This document shows positions 1-6,005 of a stretch of DNA of 6,382 nt, in pieces. Position numbers and translations under genes: made by a program. The stretch's first letter is position 1. Each line of letters begins with the position of its first letter. The notes beneath the pieces were generated by a model. The model was not told where the DNA came from. It did not search any database and worked only from the letters and a program-made list of their open reading frames with translations. This DNA comes from Sulfurimonas sp. (GTDB taxonomy: Bacteria; Campylobacterota; Campylobacteria; Campylobacterales; Sulfurimonadaceae): NCBI GenBank assembly GCA_022712775.1, contig JAFLJZ010000160.1, forward strand, positions 1 to 6,382. Direction: 5' to 3'.

Positions 1-621
1 ACTAAGCCGTTTATAGAGTTTGTTTTAGATGAGATTCTATCTTTGTATGATTTACGAGACCCTAAGGCTAAAGAATCGTGTATGGGTGATGGGCTTAGTT
101 ATTTAAAAACACTTTCTCCTTTACTCCAAGAAGAATATAAAACGTATTTAGCTTCTCGTTTGGGTGGTCTTGGTGTGAGCCCTTCACTTTTAAAAGTTAG
201 CTCATCAGATGAAAACAAAAATGCACCACTTATACAAAAAAATACACATAAAGACGCTTGGGAACTTTCACTTGTTAAAACAGTGATAGAAAAACCACAT
301 TTTATAAATCAGATTTTAGATGTTTTAGATCCTTCCCTTTTACTCTTTCATTCACATGAATTTAATCTAGCTCTTCAATCACACACGGATGCTCCAGAGC
401 TTATGGCGATTCTAGTAGATGATAGTATTCACGTACTTGTTGATGAAGAAGCACTAAAAGCAGAACTTCTTATCTTTTTAACAAAGCATTATGAAAGAGA
501 ATTAAAAAAGATGAATCTTCGGATGCAGATGCCCTTTGAAGAAAAAGCCTTTCATATTCGTAAGTTTCGTGGTAAAATTGCGAAATTAAAACGAGGTGAA
601 CTGGTGACTTACGGAGAATAA
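1..621 (+). CDS. dnaG: DNA primase DnaG, C-terminal part (5' end outside window)
   Basis: This is the C-terminal third of the replicative primase, which makes RNA primers at the fork and binds the DnaB helicase through its C-terminal domain. The frame is open from base 1 to the TAA at 619-621, giving 206 residues, so the gene starts upstream; the in-frame TTG at 43 is not a credible start because conserved sequence precedes it. Fragment residues 1-20 (KPFIEFVLDEIL..YDL) and the segment RDPKAKE..YLKTLSPLLQEEYKTYLASRLG (about 19-55) match the end of the catalytic core region in campylobacterial DnaG proteins. Residues about 75-206 are helical and charged and end in KLKRGELVTYGE, as expected for the helicase-binding tail. 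The catalytic zinc-binding and Toprim motifs are not in the window. Assignment is from recalled family sequence, not a search. Confidence 0.87.
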   Translation, partial: TKPFIEFVLDEILSLYDLRDPKAKESCMGDGLSYLKTLSPLLQEEYKTYLASRLGGLGVSPSLLKVSSSDENKNAPLIQKNTHKDAWELSLVKTVIEKPHFINQILDVLDPSLLLFHSHEFNLALQSHTDAPELMAILVDDSIHVLVDEEALKAELLIFLTKHYERELKKMNLRMQMPFEEKAFHIRKFRGKIAKLKRGELVTYGE

Positions 622-645
622 TCCGAAGCACTCTGGTGTCTCAAC

Positions 646-650
646 AAGGA
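646..650 (+). promoter_or_regulatory. Ribosome binding site deciding the start of the PP-loop gene
   Basis: AAGGA lies 6 nt before the ATG at 657. The frame extends upstream to a GTG at 636, but that codon has no Shine-Dalgarno sequence and would add seven residues before the beta strand MKAIALFSGG that normally begins PP-loop proteins. The ATG at 657 is therefore the start. Confidence 0.75.
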
Positions 651-656
651 AATTCA

Positions 657-1634
657 ATGAAAGCGATAGCACTCTTTAGTGGTGGACTCGATTCCACCTT
701 AGCAATGAAAATGATTATAGACCAAGGTATTGATGTTTTAGCGATAAATATTAGTACAGGTTTTGGTAGTACAAAAGACAGACGCGAACACATGGAAAAT
801 ATGTGTAAACAAGTAGGTGCAGAATTTAGAATCGTAGATATTCAAAGTGAGTACCTACAAGATGTTCTTTTTGATCCAAAACATGGATATGGAAAAAACT
901 TTAATCCTTGTATAGACTGCCATGCAAAAATGTTTTCTGTTGCAAAACGTATTATGGAAGATGAGGGTGCATCTTTTCTTTTAAGTGGTGAGGTTATGGG
1001 ACAACGCCCAATGAGCCAAAATAAAGATGCACTCCAGATTGTTCTTAATGAGAGTAACTGTGATGGTTTACTTCTTCGTCCAATGTCAGCTCTTAAACTT
1101 GCTCCAACTATAGCAGAAGAAAAAGGCTGGGTAGATAGAAGTAAGTTAGAAGGCATTACTGGGCGAAGTCGTGAGAGACAACTTCAGCTTGCAAAAGAGA
1201 TTGGTTTAGAAGACTTTGAATCACCGGGTGGTGGATGTCTTTTAACTGATGAGAATTTTTCTAAAAAAATGTTTGACATCGTAAAACATGATACCTTTGA
1301 AGTAAGAGATATTCCTATCATGAAATTTGGTCGTCACCTTCGCCTTAGTGATAAAGCAAAACTTGTTGTAGGAAGAAATAAAGAAGAAAATGAGCATCTT
1401 CAAAATATAGAAAATGAAAAATATTATCATATCAAAACAATAGGTATCCCTGGGCCTCATGCAATGCTAAGCAAATCTGCAAGTGATGAAGATAAAGATC
1501 TTGCTACAAAAATTATTTTAACCTACTGTAAAACAAATGCAGATACTAGTTACACAATCGATTATGATGGCGAAGAAGTTACAGGCTCACCATTAGAATC
1601 ACGAGAGGCGATACAAGCTTTTGCTATTATATAA
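657..1634 (+). CDS. PP-loop ATPase with NFACT-R-like C-terminal domain; predicted RNA sulfur-transfer enzyme
   Basis: The 325-residue protein resembles the ATP-pyrophosphatase domain of MnmA/ThiI-type RNA thiolases, which adenylate a uridine before sulfur is inserted. The PP-loop SGGLDST is at residues 8-14. NPCIDCHAKMF places a C-x2-C pair at 85 and 88, GQRPMSQN is at 115-122, and SPGGGCLLTD is at 189-198 with a third cysteine at 194. C85/C88 and C194 lie roughly where MnmA carries its two catalytic cysteines, so thiol chemistry is plausible. Residues about 200-325 (IPIMKFGRHLRL..LVVGRNKEEN..GIPGPHAML) resemble the NFACT-R (DUF814) RNA-binding fold, which is known to be joined to ThiI/MnmA-like domains in bacteria. 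Relatives are often annotated as tRNA thiouridylase, methyltransferase or argininosuccinate synthase. The gene follows dnaG after 35 nt with no terminator between, suggesting co-transcription. It is not classical MnmA: length and C-terminus differ. The RNA substrate is unknown. Confidence 0.8.
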   Translation: MKAIALFSGGLDSTLAMKMIIDQGIDVLAINISTGFGSTKDRREHMENMCKQVGAEFRIVDIQSEYLQDVLFDPKHGYGKNFNPCIDCHAKMFSVAKRIMEDEGASFLLSGEVMGQRPMSQNKDALQIVLNESNCDGLLLRPMSALKLAPTIAEEKGWVDRSKLEGITGRSRERQLQLAKEIGLEDFESPGGGCLLTDENFSKKMFDIVKHDTFEVRDIPIMKFGRHLRLSDKAKLVVGRNKEENEHLQNIENEKYYHIKTIGIPGPHAMLSKSASDEDKDLATKIILTYCKTNADTSYTIDYDGEEVTGSPLESREAIQAFAII

Positions 1635-1648
1635 GTTTTAGATATACT
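1621..1648 (+). promoter_or_regulatory. Possible sigma-70 promoter for the GGDEF-like gene
   Basis: TTGCTA (1621-1626), a 16-bp spacer and TATACT (1643-1648) match 4 of 6 and 5 of 6 consensus bases. Transcription would start near 1655, about 24 nt before the ATG at 1679. The -35 element lies in the end of the upstream coding region. In AT-rich DNA such matches are common, so this is tentative; the gene may instead be read from the dnaG operon. Confidence 0.33.
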
Positions 1649-1678
1649 GACTACAACTTAAAATAAAAGAGGTCTAAG

Positions 1679-2098
1679 ATGGCTGGAATACATTTTTCTT
1701 TTGTAGATTTTAAACAACTTCTTGCTTTAAATATGGGTATAGCTGAAAGGCTTGATGAAAATCGCGCTGAGAGCTTTACAGTTTTGTATTGTAACCTAGA
1801 AGGAATAGAACAAGAGGCTATTGATAACTCTTTAAAAGATATTTTGAGAACTTCTGATTCTATAGTGAATTATGAAAAAAATTACTTTTTTGTTCTTCCG
1901 TATACAGATAAATACGGTGCAGAGATTGTAAAAAAGATGTTTGATGAAGCCTTTGCTAAATATTTAAACTCTTTTATGCTTTCTTATCCAGCTGATGGTG
2001 AAAACCCAGAAGATTTACTTGGAAATTTACAAGATAGTGTAAGCGTTTTTTATAAAGACGATTTACACTGTTTAGATAAATTCGCGAAGGTTATTTAG
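1679..2098 (+). CDS. Small protein with a degenerate GGDEF-like domain
   Basis: This 139-residue protein is probably cytoplasmic, with no signal peptide or membrane segment. Residues about 33-121 follow the GGDEF fold in order: FTVLYCNLEG (central strand), LRTSDSIVNYEKNYFFVLPYT (57-76), GAEIVKKMFDEAF (helix), and LSYPADGENPEDLLGNLQDSV (101-121), which matches the YP-x-DG-x-x-x-x-x-LL region near the end of diguanylate cyclases. Where active enzymes have GGDEF this protein has EKNYF (66-70), and the metal-binding and substrate residues are missing, so no cyclase activity is expected; a nucleotide- or partner-binding role is possible. It is also shorter than a normal GGDEF domain. AAGAGG at 1667-1672, 6 nt before the ATG, supports the start. 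It ends in an 8-bp tail overlap with the convergent gene. The fold is an inference from sequence pattern; the function is not known. Confidence 0.75.
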   Translation: MAGIHFSFVDFKQLLALNMGIAERLDENRAESFTVLYCNLEGIEQEAIDNSLKDILRTSDSIVNYEKNYFFVLPYTDKYGAEIVKKMFDEAFAKYLNSFMLSYPADGENPEDLLGNLQDSVSVFYKDDLHCLDKFAKVI

Positions 2099-2339
2099 TC
2101 GTTCTTTTATAAAAAGAGATAGCATCAGCTATCTTTTGTTCTTTATATATCTTTTTATCACAAACATATCTACACTTCACTTTTTTATTATTCATCGCCT
2201 CTATATTTTCTATACTTTTCTTTGTATCAAAAGCAGAAAGGTCAAAGCTACTTTCCTTTGGCGATTCAAAGGGGCTTATCGCGAATAGGGACAAAGGCAA
2301 AAGTAAAATAATAAATCTTCTTAAATAGCTCATGCTCAT
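2091..2339 (-). CDS. Small exported protein with a C-x3-C pair, unknown function
   Basis: The 82-residue product has a clear signal peptide: MSMSYLRR (positive), then FIILLLPLSLFA (9-20), with likely cleavage after A20 (LFA). The mature part of about 62 residues is hydrophilic, lysine-rich at its end, with cysteines at 56 and 60 (KCRYVCDKK) that could form a disulfide or bind a metal or haem; the CxxCH haem motif is absent. The tail IYKEQKIADAISFYK is likely helical. Two ATG codons, at 2339 and 2333, could start the gene; neither has a convincing Shine-Dalgarno sequence, and TACAAT lies directly before the first. The gene is divergent from fliK (92-nt gap) and convergent with the GGDEF-like gene (8-bp overlap, 2091-2098). 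The signal peptide argues it is real. I do not recognise the family with certainty; its place beside hook genes may or may not mean a motility role. Confidence 0.7.
   Translation of the reverse strand: MSMSYLRRFIILLLPLSLFAISPFESPKESSFDLSAFDTKKSIENIEAMNNKKVKCRYVCDKKIYKEQKIADAISFYKRTTK
2114..2137 (+). terminator. Hairpin terminator between convergent genes, possibly bidirectional
   Basis: GATAGC (2118-2123) pairs with GCTATC (2128-2133) around an ATCA loop, and the stem extends outward by A-T, one G-T and two more A-T pairs to 2114 and 2137. On the plus strand it is followed by a U-rich stretch (GTTCTTT). On the minus strand the same hairpin is followed by TCTTTTTAT, so it could also end the minus-strand transcript. 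It starts 15 nt after the stop of the GGDEF-like gene and lies inside the last codons of the minus-strand gene. Confidence 0.55.
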
Positions 2340-2365
2340 ATTGTATCATAAACAAATTTTTATAA

Positions 2366-2384
2366 TTGGAATACTATATGCTTT
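2366..2384 (+). promoter_or_regulatory. Sigma-54 (RpoN) promoter of fliK-flgD-flgE paralogue
   Basis: TTGGAATACTATATGCTTT has the invariant GG (2368-2369) and GC (2380-2381) with 12 bp from G to G, as in the -24/-12 promoter class. It fits the campylobacterial form TTGGAAC-N4-5-TTGCTTT and agrees at 15 of 19 bases with the second copy at 5928-5946. Transcription would start near 2393, leaving a leader of about 39 nt before the fliK ATG. In Campylobacter and Helicobacter, hook genes are known to depend on sigma-54 with the FlgR/FlgS system; use here is inferred. Confidence 0.85.
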
Positions 2385-2431
2385 ATTTATTAAAAACCCG
2401 AATAATTTTAGGGTAAAAATAGGAGCAAGAG

Positions 2432-3985
2432 ATGATTTCATTAGATGTAAAAGCAGAATCAAGAGCATCATCACCTATTGGTTTAGCTATTGGCAAGGAA
2501 GCAAAAGAGGAATCAACATTATCTTTTTCAGAACTCTTACGAGGTGCAAAAGATTCTAAAGGCGAAAAAGGAATTCAAAATGGATCCTTTATAGTATCTC
2601 TAGGTGCCACGAAAGAGGAAACTAAAGATGTAAAGTTAGCTACAAGTAAAGAAACACTGTTATCGTTATTAAAACAAGATGACAAGGCTGTTAGCGTAAC
2701 TTCTTTAAAAGAAAAGATAGCAGTTTTAGAGTTTAACCCAACGGTAACTGAAAAACTTAGTGTTGGTGAGCTTAAAACTTTAATTAATGATGCAAAACAA
2801 TTTTTAAAACAAAAAATAATCAATAGCGATGACTTTAAAATGAAACAGGTAAAAGATTTACCAAAAACATTAAAAGGTTTAGCAGATATGGCTAAAAGCT
2901 TTGGTATAGATATGAGTAAAATCACTCTAGAAGAAGTACGGGCTACTCCTAAGGCTTTAGCTGTAGGAAAAGTAGTTGAACGAAATACAGAACAATCTGC
3001 TGCTGAAGCTGTAGGTGAAAAAGTACAAAAAATATCAAAAGAAACACCTAAGGCTGAAGTAGATACTCCCGATATTGTAGATATAAAAGCTAAAACACCA
3101 AAGATGGATACTACTAAAACACAGTCACAAATGGAAGTAGCCGAAAAAGTTAACTTAAAAGAAACGACAAAAGAAGTGATAAAAGAGAATGTTAGACTTG
3201 ATGACAAACGCATCGATATAATCAAAGAGGTTAAGGCTACTCCACTTTTTAAAGCAACTGAAAAAACTGAGTTAACAACAGAACAAATAGTACAAACAAA
3301 ACAGTTTAAGGTAGAGGAAAAAACACCTAAATCAAAAGCTGATGAAACATTAAAATTATTGCTTCGTGGAGAAAAACCTTCCCAAGCTCTTGGAAATACA
3401 ACGGCTGATTTTTCAGTAGCAACGGCAAGGGTGATTGCTCCAACAGCTACATCTGAAGTAAGTAAATCTCTTGAGCAGTTACTTCATGGTGGTGCAGATG
3501 AATCTACATCAAAACTTGATGGACTTACTACACATAAAGCAGATAGTTTTGAAGTGAAGCTCAATGAAGCTAAGCAAATGGTTAAATATCTTTCACAAGA
3601 TGTAAAAACGGCTATAGAAGATTATAAATCTCCATTTACGAGAGTAAAAGTCCAATTAAATCCTCAAAAAATGGGTGAAGTTGATGTAACTATTGTTCAG
3701 CGTGGAAAAAATCTTCATATAAGTATTAGCTCAAATAGCGTAGCTATCAACACTTTAGCCATGAATGCAAATGAGTTAAAAACACAATTGACGAATAATG
3801 GAATACAAAATGCTTCCTTAAACTTTAACAACAGTGAACAAAATAGTGAACAGAATACTAGGCAGCAGCAACAGCATCGTCAAAACGAGCAAAAAGCTGA
3901 CGAAGAGTATAACTATTTTGACTCCCAAGAACAAAATGAAGAGATTTTAAACTCTCTAGAAATCGTAGTTCCTAACTACGCATAA
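2432..3985 (+). CDS. fliK: Flagellar hook-length control protein FliK
   Basis: FliK is secreted through the flagellar export apparatus during hook growth, measures hook length and switches export from hook to filament proteins through FlhB. The 517-residue protein has the usual layout: a long low-complexity N-terminal and middle region rich in K, E, T and A (about 1-370), then the conserved C-terminal domain (Flg_hook type) at about 375-463 with LNPQKMGEVDV at 409-419. It ends in a Q/N/H-rich tail (about 466-490) and an acidic end. There is no signal peptide, as expected for a type III export substrate. A short motif ending in LLRG or LLHG recurs at residues 35-38, 310-313 and 350-353. AGGAG (2421-2425) sits 6 nt before the ATG. 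The position directly before flgD matches Campylobacter and Helicobacter. The N-terminal region is expected to diverge strongly between species. Confidence 0.9.
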   Translation: MISLDVKAESRASSPIGLAIGKEAKEESTLSFSELLRGAKDSKGEKGIQNGSFIVSLGATKEETKDVKLATSKETLLSLLKQDDKAVSVTSLKEKIAVLEFNPTVTEKLSVGELKTLINDAKQFLKQKIINSDDFKMKQVKDLPKTLKGLADMAKSFGIDMSKITLEEVRATPKALAVGKVVERNTEQSAAEAVGEKVQKISKETPKAEVDTPDIVDIKAKTPKMDTTKTQSQMEVAEKVNLKETTKEVIKENVRLDDKRIDIIKEVKATPLFKATEKTELTTEQIVQTKQFKVEEKTPKSKADETLKLLLRGEKPSQALGNTTADFSVATARVIAPTATSEVSKSLEQLLHGGADESTSKLDGLTTHKADSFEVKLNEAKQMVKYLSQDVKTAIEDYKSPFTRVKVQLNPQKMGEVDVTIVQRGKNLHISISSNSVAINTLAMNANELKTQLTNNGIQNASLNFNNSEQNSEQNTRQQQQHRQNEQKADEEYNYFDSQEQNEEILNSLEIVVPNYA

Positions 3986-3995
3986 AGGATATATT

Positions 3996-4664
3996 ATGGC
4001 AATTAACTCAATAGGATTAGATAGTTCAGTCTATGGAGAGTATACAACTACAGCAGAGCTCGTAGAAGATAAAACGACTTTAAGTACTGATGATTTTATG
4101 ACGCTTCTCTTAGTGGAATTACAAAATCAAGACCCAACTGAGCCAACGGATACTGAACAGATTTTAACTCAAACTGCACAATTGGCATCTTTAGAAGCGA
4201 CGGATAAAACAAATGTAGCCTTAGAAGAATTAGCTCTGGCTATGAAGGCTTCTAGTGATTTTTCTGCAATTTCAGCTATTGGTAAAACAGCGGATCTTGG
4301 AAGTAATGCGATTAGTTACACAGAGGGTCTAGATTCAAGCTTTGAGATGTATTTTCCATCAGACATAGTTAGTGGAAACGTAGAGATTCTTGATTCTAAC
4401 GGTAATATTCTTCAGACAATTACGGCAGAAGAAGGAGAAGCGGGCAATTATACGTATACATGGGATGGTACGGATACGGCAGGTAACCTTGTTGATGAAG
4501 GTATCTACTACGCAACAGCTTCGTATACAAACGCCGAAGGGGAGAGTTTAACGACAAGAGTCGGAACGTATCCTATTGAATCGATTAAGTTTGATGCAGG
4601 AACAACATACGTAAAAGTTGGTTCTGGGTACGTTCCATTAGAGAACGTTGTCGAGATATACTAG
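3996..4664 (+). CDS. flgD: Flagellar hook cap / assembly scaffold protein FlgD
   Basis: FlgD forms the cap at the tip of the growing hook, under which FlgE subunits assemble, and is lost when the hook is complete. The 222-residue protein has the conserved N-terminal segment LSTDDFMTLLLVELQNQDP (29-47) followed by EPTDTEQILTQTAQLASLE (49-67). It continues with an Ig-like beta domain (about 103-185) that includes VEILDSNGNIL and the WDG turn at 156-158. It ends with YPIESIKF..YVPLENVVEIY, the usual C-terminal strands that complete the barrel region of the family. The start is supported by AAAGGAT (3984-3990), which overlaps the fliK stop codon and suggests coupled translation; the intergenic gap is only 10 nt. 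It lacks a signal peptide and is expected to be exported by the flagellar type III system. Expression should follow the sigma-54 promoter ahead of fliK. Confidence 0.93.
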   Translation: MAINSIGLDSSVYGEYTTTAELVEDKTTLSTDDFMTLLLVELQNQDPTEPTDTEQILTQTAQLASLEATDKTNVALEELALAMKASSDFSAISAIGKTADLGSNAISYTEGLDSSFEMYFPSDIVSGNVEILDSNGNILQTITAEEGEAGNYTYTWDGTDTAGNLVDEGIYYATASYTNAEGESLTTRVGTYPIESIKFDAGTTYVKVGSGYVPLENVVEIY

Positions 4665-4673
4665 GGTCTTATT

Positions 4674-5924
4674 ATGATACAGGCATTTTACACAGGACTC
4701 AATGGGATGCAAACAAGTTCCTACGGTATTGATATCATATCTGATAATCTTGCAAATACAAGTACTGTAGGGTATCGCGGATATACTTATGAGTTTTCAT
4801 CTTTGTTTGAAGAAGCTCTTGTAACCGCAAATACGAGCTCTAGCAACACGATAGGAACTGGAAGTATTCTACAGGCTACTCCTATGATGGAGACTTTAGG
4901 TTCGTTCAGTTTAACGGATAGAAGTACGGATTTAGCACTCTTGGGTGATGGTTGGTTTGGTATTCAAGAAGGCGATGACCAAATATATACTCGTGATGGC
5001 TCTTTTACTTTTGATAGTAATAATGATCTTGTTACTGTAGATGGTTATCACGTACTTGGAACGATGGGTGGCAATATTAATGGAGATGTCCTTACGAGCA
5101 CGTTAGATAGCATTCCTCTTGGTGACGTAGAGACTCAAGAAGAACTAAGTTTCCCACAAAGCTTAACTTATCCAGTAGAACCAACTACCGTTGCCACTTT
5201 TAGTGGTAATATAGGAACTACAAGCGATGTGCGTACAATGAGTGCGGGAGTTGTAGATTCTCAGAGTAACAACAATGAACTAAAATTAGAATACACGCTT
5301 GCGCCAACACAGAATCCTCCCGGAACGCAGTGGAACGTTGTCGCAACGACGCAATCTTTAGATGGGCTGAGTATTTATGATACGCAAACAGGAATTGTAA
5401 GCTTTGATGAATCTGGATCGCTTGTCTCTAGCACTTTATCTACAATTGATAATAATGGAACGCAGGTAGCTATTGATTTGGGCTCTAATTTTACTGGAGT
5501 TGTCTCGATATCTAATCTAGATATTTCATCTTCTTCAAGTGCTAATGGTACTATAGCTGGTGATTTGGCTGGTTATGAAATCAATAAAAATGGTGAGGTA
5601 ATTGCTATCTTTACCAATGGTAGGCAGAGCAGCGTTGGAAAGGTTGCTGTTTATCATTTTCCAAATGATCAAGGTTTAGATAGATTAAATGGTTCGCGTT
5701 TTGCAGAATCATCCAATAGTGGTCAGCCAATCTTTTATCAAGATGAAAATGGTCAAAATGTTACAGGAGTTGACATCACAAATTATAAACTTGAAACTTC
5801 AAATGTAGATATGACTTATGGTTTAACGGAGCTAATTATTCTTCAACGCTCTTACGACGCAAATTCAAAGTCAATTACAACGGCTGATGAGATGATGCAA
5901 AAAGCCTTAGATATGGATGCTTAA
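4674..5924 (+). CDS. FlgE-family hook protein paralogue, short form
   Basis: The 416-residue protein belongs to the FlgE/FlgF/FlgG axial family. It begins with the rod-type N-terminal helix and the motif DNLANTSTVGYRG (24-36), then DRSTDLALLGDGWFGI (82-97), typical of hook and rod proteins. It ends with NVDMTYGLTELIILQRSYDANSKSITTADEMMQKAL (about 377-412), the conserved C-terminal helix that packs in the core of the tube. The middle (about 140-370) is the variable surface region. Gene order after flgD corresponds to the smaller FlgE of C. jejuni (Cj0043) and H. pylori (HP0908), as I recall, rather than the major hook subunit encoded next. The gene is 9 nt after flgD; its only Shine-Dalgarno candidate is a weak AGGG overlapping the flgD stop, so translational coupling is likely. 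It may form a minor hook segment or junction. It is often annotated flgE; I leave the symbol blank to avoid confusion with the following gene. Confidence 0.85.
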   Translation: MIQAFYTGLNGMQTSSYGIDIISDNLANTSTVGYRGYTYEFSSLFEEALVTANTSSSNTIGTGSILQATPMMETLGSFSLTDRSTDLALLGDGWFGIQEGDDQIYTRDGSFTFDSNNDLVTVDGYHVLGTMGGNINGDVLTSTLDSIPLGDVETQEELSFPQSLTYPVEPTTVATFSGNIGTTSDVRTMSAGVVDSQSNNNELKLEYTLAPTQNPPGTQWNVVATTQSLDGLSIYDTQTGIVSFDESGSLVSSTLSTIDNNGTQVAIDLGSNFTGVVSISNLDISSSSSANGTIAGDLAGYEINKNGEVIAIFTNGRQSSVGKVAVYHFPNDQGLDRLNGSRFAESSNSGQPIFYQDENGQNVTGVDITNYKLETSNVDMTYGLTELIILQRSYDANSKSITTADEMMQKALDMDA

Positions 5925-5927
5925 AAG

Positions 5928-5946
5928 TTGGAACGTTTTATGCTTT
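5928..5946 (+). promoter_or_regulatory. Sigma-54 (RpoN) promoter of the main hook gene flgE
   Basis: TTGGAACGTTTTATGCTTT carries GG at 5930-5931 and GC at 5942-5943 with the exact 12-bp spacing and a complete TTGGAAC -24 box. It begins 3 nt after the stop codon of the preceding gene. The predicted start of transcription is near 5955, giving a leader of about 51 nt. It lets flgE be made at a higher level than the fliK-flgD genes upstream, which fits a subunit needed in large numbers. Confidence 0.9.
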
Positions 5947-6005
5947 AAATCCTTTACATAATCTATCTTTAGTAAGATAAGAATTAAAGAATTAAAGGAT
6001 TTAAA
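5944..6005 (+). repeat. Perfect 13-bp inverted repeat around the flgE leader, covering its ribosome binding site
   Basis: TTTAAATCCTTTA (5944-5956) is the exact reverse complement of TAAAGGATTTAAA (5993-6005). The right arm contains the flgE Shine-Dalgarno sequence AAAGGA and ends one base before the ATG at 6006. The 36-nt loop holds a smaller hairpin, TATCTT (5964-5969) with AAGATA (5974-5979), and two tandem copies of GAATTAAA (5981-5996). The left arm is directly downstream of the sigma-54 -12 element and mostly before the predicted transcription start. No U run follows, so it does not look like a terminator. Confidence 0.7.

Noticed and set aside
43..45. TTG as start of the first gene
   Set aside because: The frame is open upstream to base 1 and encodes residues typical of DnaG, so this is an internal leucine codon.
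636..638. GTG as start of the PP-loop gene
   Set aside because: No ribosome binding site precedes it; the ATG at 657 has AAGGA at the right distance and begins the expected first beta strand.
842..1156. Reverse-strand open frame opposite the PP-loop gene
   Set aside because: It lies wholly within a well supported gene and its product has no recognisable domain or codon pattern of its own.
1242..1460. Second reverse-strand open frame opposite the PP-loop gene
   Set aside because: Phe/Ile-rich shadow of lysine-rich coding sequence on the other strand.
2396..2414. ACCC/GGGT inverted repeat in the fliK leader, with a T run on the minus strand
   Set aside because: Only a 4-bp stem with an 11-nt loop, and no minus-strand transcript is expected to end there.
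2332..2559. Plus-strand open frame overlapping the fliK start
   Set aside because: It is out of frame with fliK, crosses the sigma-54 promoter and has no ribosome binding site or recognisable product.
3214..3219. CGATAT, a sigma-28-type -10 box
   Set aside because: It is inside fliK, far from any gene start, with no supporting upstream element.
2575..3225. Long reverse-strand open frame opposite fliK (216 codons)
   Set aside because: The Ser/Phe/Thr-rich product is what antisense of the Lys/Glu/Thr-rich FliK linker gives; it looks membrane-like only by composition.
3390..3408. Sigma-54-like TTGGAA...GC inside fliK
   Set aside because: GG-GC spacing is correct, but the -12 region (CGGCTGAT) lacks the TGCTTT seen at both intergenic sites, and it lies deep in a gene with no start nearby.
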